From NCBI GenBank assembly GCA_913774725.1, contig CAJYIG010000085.1, forward strand, positions 1-13,581: a stretch of DNA of 13,581 nucleotides. The letters are read 5' to 3'. A program made the translations under genes and the position numbers. The stretch comes from an uncultured Curtobacterium sp. (GTDB taxonomy: Bacteria > Actinomycetota > Actinomycetes > Actinomycetales > Microbacteriaceae). Numbering within the stretch: position 1 is the first letter of the stretch; every line of letters starts with the position of its first letter. Positions 1 to 7,421 of the stretch are shown here, piece after piece. Under the pieces are notes generated by a model, which was not told the origin of the DNA, did no database searches, and worked only from the letters and a program-made list of their open reading frames with translations.

Positions 1-654
1 CACGACCTCGACGTCGTGCACGCCCTCGCCGGTGCGTACACCAGCCGGGTCGTCGGGATGGGGTCGCTCTCCGTGTACGGCGACGTCACCGACCGGCGCG
101 ACCGCAGCGACGAGCTCATGACCGACTGGTTCTCGTTCGACAACTGGCCGCCCGCCGAGCAGACCGGCCTCAACCCCGTCGTCGACGTCGAGGACGTCTC
201 GATGGTGATGATGACGCTCGAGAACGGCGTGCAGGCGAGCTACGAGCAGTGCCACTTCACGCCCGACTACTGGCGGAACTACACCGTGATCGGAACCCAC
301 GGCCGCCTCGAGAACGTCGGGGACACCGGCGGCGGGGTCGTCAAGGTGTGGAACCGCCGCCGCAACTGGGACGTCGCCGGTGACGTCGAGTACCCGATCG
401 ACGGCGTCGAGGACGGCCACGCCGACGCCGACCTCCTCACCATGACCGAGTTCCTCCGCTCCGTCGCCCTCGGCGAGCCGACGACCCTGTCCCCGATCGC
501 GGCTCGCGCCGCGGTCGCCGCGGGAGCGCTCGCGACGCGTTCCCTGCGGAACGGCTCCGTCCCGCTCGACGTGCCGCCCCTCCCCGAAGCCACCATCCGT
601 CACTTCACGGCCGCAGCCGGCCACGACGACCCCTCCGGAAGGAACACCCGATGA
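1..654 (+). CDS. Gfo/Idh/MocA-family oxidoreductase, C-terminal part (5' truncated by window)
   Basis: The reading frame is open from base 1 and gives 217 residues before TGA. The N-terminal NAD(P)-binding Rossmann domain lies outside the window. The visible part starts at HDLD, matching the conserved His/Asp region of the C-terminal alpha/beta substrate domain of this family. It continues through a beta-sheet-rich stretch (VEDVSMVMMTLENGVQASYE, about residues 63-82) and IGTHGRLEN (about 93-101), which are typical of the family. These enzymes oxidise or reduce sugars and cyclitols in the cytoplasm using NAD(P). The stop overlaps the start of the binding-protein gene (ATGA, 651-654), so the two are probably translationally coupled and act on the same imported compound. 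The substrate cannot be deduced. The family is fairly certain; the exact enzyme is unknown. Confidence 0.88.
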   Translation, partial: HDLDVVHALAGAYTSRVVGMGSLSVYGDVTDRRDRSDELMTDWFSFDNWPPAEQTGLNPVVDVEDVSMVMMTLENGVQASYEQCHFTPDYWRNYTVIGTHGRLENVGDTGGGVVKVWNRRRNWDVAGDVEYPIDGVEDGHADADLLTMTEFLRSVALGEPTTLSPIAARAAVAAGALATRSLRNGSVPLDVPPLPEATIRHFTAAAGHDDPSGRNTR

Positions 655-1964
655 CCCTCCCCTCCCCCCGTCACGGCCGCGGTCGCAGCCGTGCCCTGCT
701 CGGTCTCGCTGCCGCGGTCAGCGCCGTCGCCCTCCTCGCGGGGTGCAGCAGCGCGTCGTCCGCCGGTTCCGACTCCGGGACGGGCACGGTCGCGAAGGAC
801 ACGAAGGCCGACCTGACCTACGCCGTCTGGGACCAGAACCAGGTCGACGCGATCAAGGCGAACATCAAGGGCTTCAACGAGGAGTACCCGGACATCCGGG
901 TCAACGTGGACGTGACGCCCTTCGCCAACTACTTCACGAAGCTGCAGACGCAGGGTTCCAGCAACACGCTGCCCGACCTGTTCTGGATGAACGGCCCGAA
1001 CTTCCAGCTCTACGCGGCCAACGGCAAGCTCGCGCCGATCACCGGCGCGGTGGAGTCGGGCGCGATCGATCCGTCGAAGTACTCGAAGGCGCTCGACGAC
1101 CTGTACACCTACGACGGGACGCAGTACGGCGTGCCGAAGGACTTCGACACCATCGGCGTCTGGGTGAACAAGGCGCTGTTCGAGAAGGCCGGCATGCCGC
1201 TGCCGTCGAAGGACTGGACCTGGCAGGACTTCCAGGACACCGCCGCCGAACTGTCGCAGAAGCTGAAGAGCGACGGCGCGTACGGCGCCGCCGGCGGCAT
1301 GGACGGCCAGACCACCTACTACGACACGATCTTCCAGGCCGGCGGGTCCGTGGTCGACGACGGGAAGTCGGAGTACGACACGAAGGCCGCGCAGGAGGGC
1401 ATCCGGTTCTGGACCGACCTGATCGGCTCCGGCGCTTCGCCGTCGATCAAGCAGCTGACCGACACCACGGCGGACCAGTGGTTCACCTCCGGCAAGCTCG
1501 CGATGTACCAGGGCGGGAGCTGGTTCCGGTCGGCGCTCATCGGCACCGACCTGGAGCAGGACGTCGTCGTCTACCCGCTGCCGAAGGGCAAGGAGCAGGC
1601 GACCGTGATCCACGGTGTCTCGAACGTCGTCGCCGAGGGGTCGAAGAACAAGGCGGCCGCCCAGGCGCTGCAGGCGTACCTGGCGAGCAAGCCGGCCCAG
1701 CAGCAGCAGGGTGACATGGGCGCGGTCATCCCGGCCTACGAGGGAACGCAGGACGCCTTCACGAAGACGATGCCCGACGCGGACCTGCAGGTCTTCCTCG
1801 ACGCGGTCGACTACGCGAAGCCGCTCCCGGTGTCGAAGAACACCGCCGCGTGGAACACCCTCGAGACGAACCTCCTGCCGAGCGCCTTCGACGGGTCGCG
1901 ACCCGTCGACCAGGTGACGGCGCAGCTGGCGGAGGAGATGGACGCCGCGCTCGCCAAGGAGTGA
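651..1964 (+). CDS. Carbohydrate ABC transporter substrate-binding lipoprotein (CUT1 type)
   Basis: A 437-residue extracellular solute-binding protein of the family-1 (MalE-like) class. A basic n-region and a hydrophobic stretch end in the lipobox LLAGC with the lipidated Cys at residue 32, followed by a Ser/Gly/Thr-rich linker. The mature part shows hallmarks of sugar-binding proteins: a DLTYAVWDQNQ start, LPDLFWMNG near 105, and the YGVPKDFDTIGVWVNKALFEKAGMP region near 160-180. The start ATG has GGAAGGA at 637-643, 7 nt upstream, and overlaps the preceding oxidoreductase stop. It sits outside the membrane and delivers sugar to the two permeases that follow after a 107-bp gap containing a hairpin. 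No ATPase gene is linked; actinobacterial CUT1 importers usually borrow a shared MsiK/UgpC-like ATPase. The ligand is unknown. Confidence 0.95.
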   Translation: MTLPSPRHGRGRSRALLGLAAAVSAVALLAGCSSASSAGSDSGTGTVAKDTKADLTYAVWDQNQVDAIKANIKGFNEEYPDIRVNVDVTPFANYFTKLQTQGSSNTLPDLFWMNGPNFQLYAANGKLAPITGAVESGAIDPSKYSKALDDLYTYDGTQYGVPKDFDTIGVWVNKALFEKAGMPLPSKDWTWQDFQDTAAELSQKLKSDGAYGAAGGMDGQTTYYDTIFQAGGSVVDDGKSEYDTKAAQEGIRFWTDLIGSGASPSIKQLTDTTADQWFTSGKLAMYQGGSWFRSALIGTDLEQDVVVYPLPKGKEQATVIHGVSNVVAEGSKNKAAAQALQAYLASKPAQQQQGDMGAVIPAYEGTQDAFTKTMPDADLQVFLDAVDYAKPLPVSKNTAAWNTLETNLLPSAFDGSRPVDQVTAQLAEEMDAALAKE

Positions 1965-1970
1965 CCGTCA

Positions 1971-2004
1971 CGCCGATCGGTGGGGTCCGCCCGGCCGATC
2001 GGCG
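1971..2004 (+). other. Intra-operon stem-loop between binding-protein and permease genes
   Basis: CGCCGATCGG at 1971-1980 and CCGATCGGCG at 1995-2004 form a perfect 10-bp inverted repeat around a 14-nt loop. Each arm contains the self-complementary octamer CCGATCGG, and the two octamers are 22 bp apart, about two helical turns. The stem starts 6 nt after the binding-protein stop codon. Known precedent (malE-malF and many importers) suggests an mRNA-stabilising or partial-termination hairpin that keeps binding protein in excess over permeases. A paired operator is the alternative. There is no T-tract. Confidence 0.6.
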
Positions 2005-2058
2005 CCGTCCGTCCCACCGGACACCCGCACCCGCACCCCTCGATCCGCCCGCCCGGCG

Positions 2059-2064
2059 TAGGAG
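2059..2064 (+). promoter_or_regulatory. Ribosome binding site that decides the first permease start
   Basis: TAGGAG lies 7 nt before the ATG at 2072. The frame is open further upstream (to 1850), but that part overlaps the binding-protein gene and encodes low-complexity Arg/Pro sequence. This site therefore fixes the start at 2072. Confidence 0.75.
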
Positions 2065-2071
2065 CGACCCG

Positions 2072-3025
2072 ATGACCACCACCACCCGGCAGACGAGGGC
2101 GACCCGCCCGCCGTCCCGACCCCACCACGACGAGCGGCCCAGGCCGATCCGCGCTCCCCGCACCGACGGCATCTGGCCGTGGCTGTTCGTGCTCCCGCTG
2201 CTGATCGGCGTCGGCACGTTCTTCATCTGGCCGATCCTGCAGACCTTCTGGTACTCGTTAACGAGCTGGGGTGTGTTCGGCGGCGCCACCTTCACCGGGC
2301 TCGCGAACTACACCCGCCTGCTGTCCGATCCGCAGCTGTACCAGTCGCTCGTCAACACGATCGTCTACACGGTGATCGTCCTGCTCGGCATCCCGATCGC
2401 GGTCTGGCTCGCGAGCCTGCTCAACACCCCGGGGCTGCGGTTCGCCCAGTTCTACCGGGTGCTCTTCTTCCTGCCCTACGTGGCGATGCCCGCCGCGATC
2501 GCCCTGGTCTGGCGCATCATGTTCAACGGCGACTTCGGCATCGTGAACTGGTTCCTCGGACGCTTCGGCATCGACGGCCCGTACTGGATCTCGACCCCGG
2601 GCTTCGCGCTCGTCGCGGTGTCGCTCGTCGGCCTGTGGTCCTCGCTCGGCTTCTCGATGATCATCCTCGGCGCGGGGCTCAAGGACATCCCGCCCGAGCT
2701 GTACGAGGCCGCCGAGCTCGACGGCGCGAGCCGCTGGCGCCAGTTCCGCTCGCTCACCGTGCCGCTGCTGACGCCGAGCATCTTCTTCGTGCTCGTGGTC
2801 ACCACGATCTCGAGCTTCCAGCTGTTCGACCTGCTCTACGCCATCCTCGGCTCCACCAACCCGGTCATCCCGAAGACGATGTCGCTCGTCTTCTACTTCT
2901 ACAACGCCGGGTTCATCGACAACGACAAGGGCTTCGCGGCTGCGATCGCGATGGTGATCTTCGTGCTCATCGGCATCATCACCGTCGTGCAGTTCCGGGT
3001 CCAGCGGAAGTGGGTCCAGTCATGA
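2072..3025 (+). CDS. Sugar ABC transporter permease 1 (MalF-like, CUT1)
   Basis: A 317-residue inner-membrane permease. A basic, Pro-rich cytoplasmic N-terminus of about 33 residues precedes the first membrane segment (WPWLFVLPLLIGVGTFFIW, about 35-53). Further hydrophobic segments follow near 93-117, 127-150, 178-200, 235-258 and 288-308, giving the six-helix core. The EAA loop that docks on the ATPase is clear: YEAAELDGASRWRQF at about 211-225, then VPLLTPSI. It pairs with the next gene, which overlaps it by ATGA (3022-3025), to form the channel for the binding protein upstream. One oddity is a TTA leucine codon at 2258-2260 (Leu63) inside a 12-bp perfect palindrome; TTA is very rare in DNA this G+C-rich. 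Confidence 0.95.
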   Translation: MTTTTRQTRATRPPSRPHHDERPRPIRAPRTDGIWPWLFVLPLLIGVGTFFIWPILQTFWYSLTSWGVFGGATFTGLANYTRLLSDPQLYQSLVNTIVYTVIVLLGIPIAVWLASLLNTPGLRFAQFYRVLFFLPYVAMPAAIALVWRIMFNGDFGIVNWFLGRFGIDGPYWISTPGFALVAVSLVGLWSSLGFSMIILGAGLKDIPPELYEAAELDGASRWRQFRSLTVPLLTPSIFFVLVVTTISSFQLFDLLYAILGSTNPVIPKTMSLVFYFYNAGFIDNDKGFAAAIAMVIFVLIGIITVVQFRVQRKWVQS

Positions 3026-3930
3026 CCGGCACCATCGACGCACGCGGCAGCAGGGTCGCGGCCGCCACGAGGGCGGCAGATCGCACCCGCGCGCAGACCG
3101 CGGCTCGTCCCGGTCGCCGCGGCGGCAGTCACTGGTGGATCCACGTGGTGCTCGGCATCGGCGGGTTCGTCATGGCGTTCCCGTTCCTGTGGCAGATCGT
3201 GATGGCGCTGTCCACGAACGCGCAGGTCACCTCGCCGACTCCGACCTTCTGGCCGGGCGAGCTGCAGTGGGGGAACTTCGCCCGGGTCTTCGAGCGGCTC
3301 CCCTTCCTCGACCAGCTGGCGACCTCGATCTGGGTGACCCTGATCCGCACCCTGGCGCAGATCGTGCTGTGCACCCTGGCGGGCTACGCGTTCGCCCGCA
3401 TGCGGTTCCGCGGACGCGCGGTCATCCTCGGCATCGTGCTGTCGATCCTGCTGGTGCCGTCGCAGGTCTACCTCATCTCGCAGTACCAGATCGTGCAGGG
3501 CCTCGGGTGGCTGGACACCCTGGCCGGCATCGTCGCGCCCGGGCTGTTCAGCGCGTTCGGCACGTTCCTGATGCGGACGGCGTTCCTGAACATGCCCGCC
3601 GAACTCGAGGAAGCCGCACGCATGGACGGCGCGAACCCCTTCCAGACCTTCTGGCGGATCATGCTGCCGCTCGCGCGCCCGTCGATCAGCGTGCTCGCGA
3701 TCACGACGGTGCTCTGGTCGTGGAACGAGCTGCTCTGGCCGCTGGTGGTGTCCACCCGTGCAGAGGACATGCCGCTCGCCGCCGGGCTCGCGACGCTCTC
3801 CAGCGACCGCACCATCGACTACCCGCTGCTCATGGCGGCGAGCCTGATGGCGATGGCACCCGTCCTGGTCCTGTTCATCGTGCTGCAGCGGCGGGTGATC
3901 GACGGACTCGCGTCCTCCGGCCTGAAGTGA
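3022..3930 (+). CDS. Sugar ABC transporter permease 2 (MalG-like, CUT1)
   Basis: A 302-residue permease whose ATG overlaps the stop of permease 1. A charged N-terminus of about 36 residues precedes the first helix (WWIHVVLGIGGFVMAFPFLWQIVMAL, about 38-63). Other segments lie near 103-123, 134-153, 166-186, 221-241 and 268-288. The EAA loop is present: ELEEAARMDGANPFQTF at about 194-210, followed by MLPLARPS. The C-terminal ending DGLASSGLK is the usual end of MalG-type CUT1 permeases. It is the last gene of the left operon, and a strong hairpin begins 25 nt after its stop. The substrate is unknown but must match that of the linked binding protein and probably that of the oxidoreductase. Confidence 0.95.
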   Translation: MTGTIDARGSRVAAATRAADRTRAQTAARPGRRGGSHWWIHVVLGIGGFVMAFPFLWQIVMALSTNAQVTSPTPTFWPGELQWGNFARVFERLPFLDQLATSIWVTLIRTLAQIVLCTLAGYAFARMRFRGRAVILGIVLSILLVPSQVYLISQYQIVQGLGWLDTLAGIVAPGLFSAFGTFLMRTAFLNMPAELEEAARMDGANPFQTFWRIMLPLARPSISVLAITTVLWSWNELLWPLVVSTRAEDMPLAAGLATLSSDRTIDYPLLMAASLMAMAPVLVLFIVLQRRVIDGLASSGLK

Positions 3931-3955
3931 GCGGGCGGCCGCGACGGCCACCGGA

Positions 3956-3988
3956 CGAAGCGCCCCTCGGGATCCGAGGGGCGCTTCG
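3956..3988. terminator. Strong terminator-like hairpin after the left operon
   Basis: A perfect 15-bp inverted repeat (arms 3956-3970 and 3974-3988) closes a 3-nt GAT loop. The stem is G+C-rich with no mismatch on either strand. It begins 25 nt past the permease 2 stop. No T-run follows, as is common for intrinsic terminators of high-GC actinobacteria. Because the stem is perfect on both strands it could also stop leftward transcripts that pass the repeat cluster at 4012-4153. Confidence 0.8.
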
Positions 3989-4011
3989 CCGTTCCCGACG
4001 GAGCGTCCGGA

Positions 4012-4153
4012 CGGGAGGCACGGTGCCGGACCGCCCCGCGCCTCCGGACCGGCGGTACGCACGACGGGAGGCACGGTGCCGGACCGCCCCGCGCCTCCAG
4101 ACCGCCGACGCGAACGACAGGAGGCACGGTGCCGTGGGCACCGCGCCTCCTGT
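4012..4153. repeat. Three tandem 53-bp hairpin repeats between convergent operons
   Basis: Units begin at 4012, 4065 and 4118, an exact 53-bp period. The first 34 bases of units 1 and 2 are identical. Unit 3 keeps the outer arms (GGAGGC ... GCCTCC) and the GGAGGCACGGTGCC left half but has a changed centre. Each unit folds into a hairpin closed by GGAGGC/GCCTCC. Together with the terminator at 3956-3988 it fills the 238-bp gap between the two converging operons. I see no coding sense here: frames across it are Arg/Pro-rich and merely repeat. It resembles REP/BIME-type extragenic palindromes in layout, which is an analogy only. Confidence 0.85.
4117..4153 (-). terminator. Terminator-like hairpin after the leftward operon (third repeat unit)
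   Basis: Arms 4117-4133 and 4137-4153 pair over 17 positions around a GTG loop. On the + strand one pair is an A-C mismatch (4126/4144). On the - strand transcript the same position becomes a U-G wobble, so the helix is continuous only in RNA from the leftward operon. It starts 15 nt beyond the stop of that operon's last gene. This strand asymmetry supports a role as the 3' end of the leftward transcript. Confidence 0.72.
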
Positions 4154-4168
4154 GAGCTGCGTCCCGCT

Positions 4169-5071
4169 TCAGCCCTTCAGGCCGGCCGACGCCATCGTCG
4201 CGACGAACTGCTTCTGCGCCACCAGGAACAGCAGGATGAGCGGCAGGGTCGCGACCACGTTGCCGGCCATCAGCAGCGACCAGTCGGTCCGGCGCGCCCC
4301 CTGGAAGTTGGTCAGACCGAGCTGCAGGGTGAACGAGTCCGCGTCGTTGATCGCGACGAGCGGCCAGACCAGGTCGTTCCATGACCCGAGCAGGGTGAAG
4401 ATCGCGAGCGTCGCGAGCGCCGGACGCGCGAGCGGCAGGACGATCCGGAAGAAGACCTGCAGGCGGGTGCAGCCGTCGATCTGACCGGCCTCCTCGAGCT
4501 CGGCGGGCAGGGACAGGAAGAACTGCCGCATCAGGAAGATGCCGAACGCGGACGCGAGCCAGGGCACGATCGCCGCACCGAGGCTGTCCACGAGGTGCAG
4601 CCGAGCGAACATCACGTAGGTCGGGATCATCAGGAGCTGCGAGGGGATCATGATCGTTGCGAGGATCGCCAGGAACCCGAACGTCCGGCCAGGGAACCGC
4701 AGCCGCGCGAAGCCGTAGCCGGCCAGCGAGCAGAGGACGAGGTGCGAGACGATCGCCGACGCGGACACGATGACCGTGTTGAGGAGCCAGTGCAGGATGT
4801 CCGACTCCGCGAACAGGCGCGTGTAGCCCGACAGGGTGAACTGCGTCGGCAGGAACGACGGCGGGAACCTGTTGATCTCCGACGCCGGCTCGAGCGAGGT
4901 GAGGAACATCTCGACGAACGGCAGCAGGAACAGGAGCGCCACCGGGGCCAGCAGGAGGTGCCACGGGCTGAACGGCAACCGGCGTCGGCGACGGGGCGCG
5001 GTGCGCGCGGCGGGAGCCGCGACGGCGGCCGACCGGTTCGGGGTCTCGAGTACGCGGGTCTCGACGGTCAT
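4169..5071 (-). CDS. Sugar ABC transporter permease 2 (MalG-like) of the alpha-galactoside operon
   Basis: A 300-residue permease. The frame is open far upstream, but the ATG at 5071 follows AAGGAAGG (5086-5079) by 7 nt and overlaps the stop of the preceding permease (ATGA), so this start is chosen. A basic N-terminus (RTAPRRRRRLPFSPWH) precedes the first helix at about 37-60. Other segments lie near 95-120, 132-153, 162-183, 217-240 and 265-285. The EAA loop is ELEEAGQIDGCTRLQVFF (about 191-208) then LPLARPA; Gly replaces the second Ala of EAA, a mild variant. The C-terminus ATMASAGLKG is typical for the family. It is the last gene of the GH4-binding protein-permease-permease operon. The likely cargo is an alpha-galactoside, inferred only from the GH4 neighbour. 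Confidence 0.95.
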   Translation of the reverse strand: MTVETRVLETPNRSAAVAAPAARTAPRRRRRLPFSPWHLLLAPVALLFLLPFVEMFLTSLEPASEINRFPPSFLPTQFTLSGYTRLFAESDILHWLLNTVIVSASAIVSHLVLCSLAGYGFARLRFPGRTFGFLAILATIMIPSQLLMIPTYVMFARLHLVDSLGAAIVPWLASAFGIFLMRQFFLSLPAELEEAGQIDGCTRLQVFFRIVLPLARPALATLAIFTLLGSWNDLVWPLVAINDADSFTLQLGLTNFQGARRTDWSLLMAGNVVATLPLILLFLVAQKQFVATMASAGLKG

Positions 5072-6018
5072 CGTGACGCCTTCCTTCCGGCTCGGCGCTG
5101 CACGACCGTGACGATCACGGTCGCGGTGAGGGTGACGAAGAACATGCCGTAGGCGATGGCCGACCCGTAGCCGAACTGCAGGTTCTGGAAGGCCGTCTTC
5201 CACAGGTAGTAGACGATCGTCTGTGTGGCGTCGAGCGGTCCGCCTCGGGTGGTCGCGTAGACGAGGTCGAAGAGCTGCACGGCCTGCAGGGTCTGGTAGA
5301 TCCCGACGAACGCCGTGACCGGTGCCAGCTGTGGCCACACCACGCGCCAGAACGTCTGCCAGTTGTTCGCACCGTCGATGCGCGCTGCCTCGAGCACGTC
5401 GCCCGGGACGTCCTGCAGCGCTGCGAGGTAGATGACGGTCGTGAAGGCCGCCTGCCCCCACAGGGACATGATGACGATCACCACCATCGCCTCGGAGCGG
5501 TCCTCGAGCCAGCCCTGCGGCGGGACGTGCAGCACGCGGAGGACGTTGTTGACGACGCCGAACTGCGGGCTGAACAGGTAGGTGGTCAGGATGCCGGTCG
5601 CGGCGGCGGACGCCACGAACGGCACGAAGATCGCCGTTCGGTACAGCCCGATGAACCGGATGCGTCGGTTCAGGGCGACGGCCAGGGCGAGCCCGAGCAG
5701 CAGGGACGCGGGGACGAACAGCACCGTGTACAGCAGGGTGTGCACGGCAGCCGCGAGCGCACTCGCGTCGGTCGCCAGGTCCTGGTAGTTCTCGATGCCG
5801 GCGAACGACGGCGGGCTGAAGCCGTCCCAACGCTGGAACGAGAGCACGAGCGCCCAGACGCCGGGGAAGATCGTGAGGCCGAGCACGACCGCCAGGGCCG
5901 GGGCGACGAAGCCCCAGCCGGCGAGGCCCTCGCGGGCGGCTGCGGGCCGGCGTCGGCGCCCGGGTCGCGGCGCCTCGGTGTCGGTGGTCGGACGGGTGCG
6001 GAGTGCGGGAGTGGTCAC
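5068..6018 (-). CDS. Sugar ABC transporter permease 1 (MalF-like) of the alpha-galactoside operon
   Basis: A 316-residue permease starting at GTG (6018). Its ribosome site AGGAGG (6029-6024), 5 nt upstream, overlaps the TAG stop of the binding-protein gene. The N-terminus is Arg/Pro-rich (RPGRRRRP). The first helix is at about 33-60 (GWGFVAPALAVVLGLTIFPG) and others fall near 91-116, 127-148, 177-200, 233-255 and 284-307. The EAA loop reads LEAARIDGANNWQTFWRVVWPQLAP at about 209-233. In the second half, QAVQLFDLVYATTRGGP matches the conserved MalF-type region. Its stop overlaps the next permease start by 4 bp. It forms the channel together with that permease, and no ATPase is encoded nearby. 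Confidence 0.95.
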   Translation of the reverse strand: MTTPALRTRPTTDTEAPRPGRRRRPAAAREGLAGWGFVAPALAVVLGLTIFPGVWALVLSFQRWDGFSPPSFAGIENYQDLATDASALAAAVHTLLYTVLFVPASLLLGLALAVALNRRIRFIGLYRTAIFVPFVASAAATGILTTYLFSPQFGVVNNVLRVLHVPPQGWLEDRSEAMVVIVIMSLWGQAAFTTVIYLAALQDVPGDVLEAARIDGANNWQTFWRVVWPQLAPVTAFVGIYQTLQAVQLFDLVYATTRGGPLDATQTIVYYLWKTAFQNLQFGYGSAIAYGMFFVTLTATVIVTVVQRRAGRKASR

Positions 6019-6027
6019 GGGGGCCTC

Positions 6028-7374
6028 CTAGCCCTGACGCAGTGCCTTGTCGGCGGCGACGGTCGCCTGCCGGAGCGCCTCGGCCGGTTCGCCCTCGCCC
6101 TGCAGCACGCGGGACACCGCGTCGCCGAAGGCCTCGGACAGGCCGTTGTAGCCGGGCAGGGTCGGACGGACCTGCTTCGCGTTCGCGGAGTTCGCCTGGA
6201 TGACGTCGAGTCCGGGCAGGGCTGCGACCTGCTTCCGGAAGGCCGGGCTGTCGGCCTCGCTCGACCGCAGCGGCAGGTTGCCGACCGCGACGTTGAACCG
6301 TTCGTCCTGCTCGGGCGCGGTCAGCCACTTCGTGAAGTCCTTCGCCCAGTACGCGCGGTTCACGTCGTGGTTGTCGAACAGGGTCCAGAGGTCGGGTCCG
6401 GACACCGTCTGGTGGTCGCCGTCCGTCCCCGGGAGCCGCACGACGCCGTACGACGTCCCGGCGGTCTTCAGGGCGGAGAGCTCCCACGGGCCGGAGGTGA
6501 TCATGCCGACGCGGTCGCTCTCGAACAGCTGCGCGAACTTGGTGTCCGTCTGGTCGAGGTAGACGCTCCGGTCGGTGACGGCCATGGACCGCATGAACGA
6601 CAGGGCGTCGACGCCGGCCGCCGAGTCGAACGCAGCGTGCTCGCCGTCCTCGGACAGGATCGAGCCGCCGTTCTGCCAGAGGTGCGGCCACATCTGCCAG
6701 GTGGTCTCCTCGCTGCCGGACACCGAGTAGCCGTAGCCGAAGGTCTGGCTGTCCCGGTCCGTCAAGGCCTTCGCGGCGCGACGGAAGTCCGACCAGTCCC
6801 AGTCCGCCGTCGGGTACGGCTCGCCGGCGGCGTCGAAGACCGTCTTGTTGTAGAAGAGCGAGATGTTGTCGACGACCGCGGGGAAGCCGATCACCTTCCG
6901 CCCGGTCGGCTGCGCGGTCCCGCGGGCCGCCGGGGAGAACTCGTCCCAGTGGGTGTCCGGGTCCTCGGCCTCGGCGCGCAGGTCGAGCGTCCGTCCGGAG
7001 CGCTCGAGCTGGCTCGCCCAGGACCCGAAGGTGTACGAGATGTCGGGTGAGTCGTTCCCGGCGAACGAGGCCGCGAGCTTCTGGAGCAGCTCGTCGGTCG
7101 ACGACGCCCCGGAGGACATGTCGATCGTCACGTTCGGGTGTGCGTCCTCGTACTCGTCGACGAGCCCCTGCAGGAGCTTCGCCGCCTCGTCGCTCTGGCC
7201 CGACCACATGGTGAGGCGGACGGGCGCCGCGGTGTCGAGGACGGTGGCACCCTGCGGGGCGCAGCCGGTGAGGACCGTGGCGGCGACCGCGATCGCGACG
7301 GCGAGCGCCGTGCGGGCGGTGCGGCGTCGGGCGGTGCGGGTGCTGCTGCTGGCGCGTGTCCTGGTGCGTGTCAC
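6028..7374 (-). CDS. Carbohydrate ABC transporter substrate-binding lipoprotein (CUT1), probable alpha-galactoside binder
   Basis: A 448-residue family-1 solute-binding protein. The GTG start at 7374 has AAGGAG (7386-7381) 6 nt upstream. A long Thr/Arg-rich n-region (TRTRTRASSSTRTARRRTART) leads into a hydrophobic core and the lipobox VLTGC with Cys at residue 38. The mature domain has LTMWSGQSDEAAKLLQGLVDEYEDAHPNV, the PDISYTFGSW region, and VIGFPAVVDNISLFYNKTVFDAAGEPYP, which is characteristic of sugar binders. It follows the GH4 gene by 47 bp and precedes permease 1 by 9 bp. This order suggests that it captures the oligosaccharide which the cytoplasmic GH4 enzyme then splits. It is only distantly similar to the left-arm binding protein, so the two importers probably have different ligands. 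Confidence 0.95.
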   Translation of the reverse strand: MTRTRTRASSSTRTARRRTARTALAVAIAVAATVLTGCAPQGATVLDTAAPVRLTMWSGQSDEAAKLLQGLVDEYEDAHPNVTIDMSSGASSTDELLQKLAASFAGNDSPDISYTFGSWASQLERSGRTLDLRAEAEDPDTHWDEFSPAARGTAQPTGRKVIGFPAVVDNISLFYNKTVFDAAGEPYPTADWDWSDFRRAAKALTDRDSQTFGYGYSVSGSEETTWQMWPHLWQNGGSILSEDGEHAAFDSAAGVDALSFMRSMAVTDRSVYLDQTDTKFAQLFESDRVGMITSGPWELSALKTAGTSYGVVRLPGTDGDHQTVSGPDLWTLFDNHDVNRAYWAKDFTKWLTAPEQDERFNVAVGNLPLRSSEADSPAFRKQVAALPGLDVIQANSANAKQVRPTLPGYNGLSEAFGDAVSRVLQGEGEPAEALRQATVAADKALRQG

Positions 7375-7421
7375 TGCGGACTCCTTCGTCGTCAGTGGTG
7401 CGTCGTCGGCGGTCGGCCGGG

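Noticed and set aside
2899..4074. 391-codon - strand frame opposite permease 2
   Set aside because: Low-complexity Arg/Gly/His/Asp-rich product, no recognisable domain, fully antisense to a clear permease; a GC-driven shadow.
4012..4153. Tandem repeats considered as a small CRISPR array
   Set aside because: The units repeat along almost their whole 53-bp length, so there are no unique spacers of normal size. Each unit is itself a long hairpin, and there are no cas genes.
5527..7050. 507-codon + strand frame opposite the second importer
   Set aside because: Antisense to well-supported permease and binding-protein genes, with a biased Arg/Gly/Asp/Val composition and no family resemblance.
7372..7421. 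Gap between the GH4 and binding-protein genes considered for a terminator
   Set aside because: Only 47 bp, with the binding-protein ribosome site in it and no stable stem; the genes are best read as one operon.
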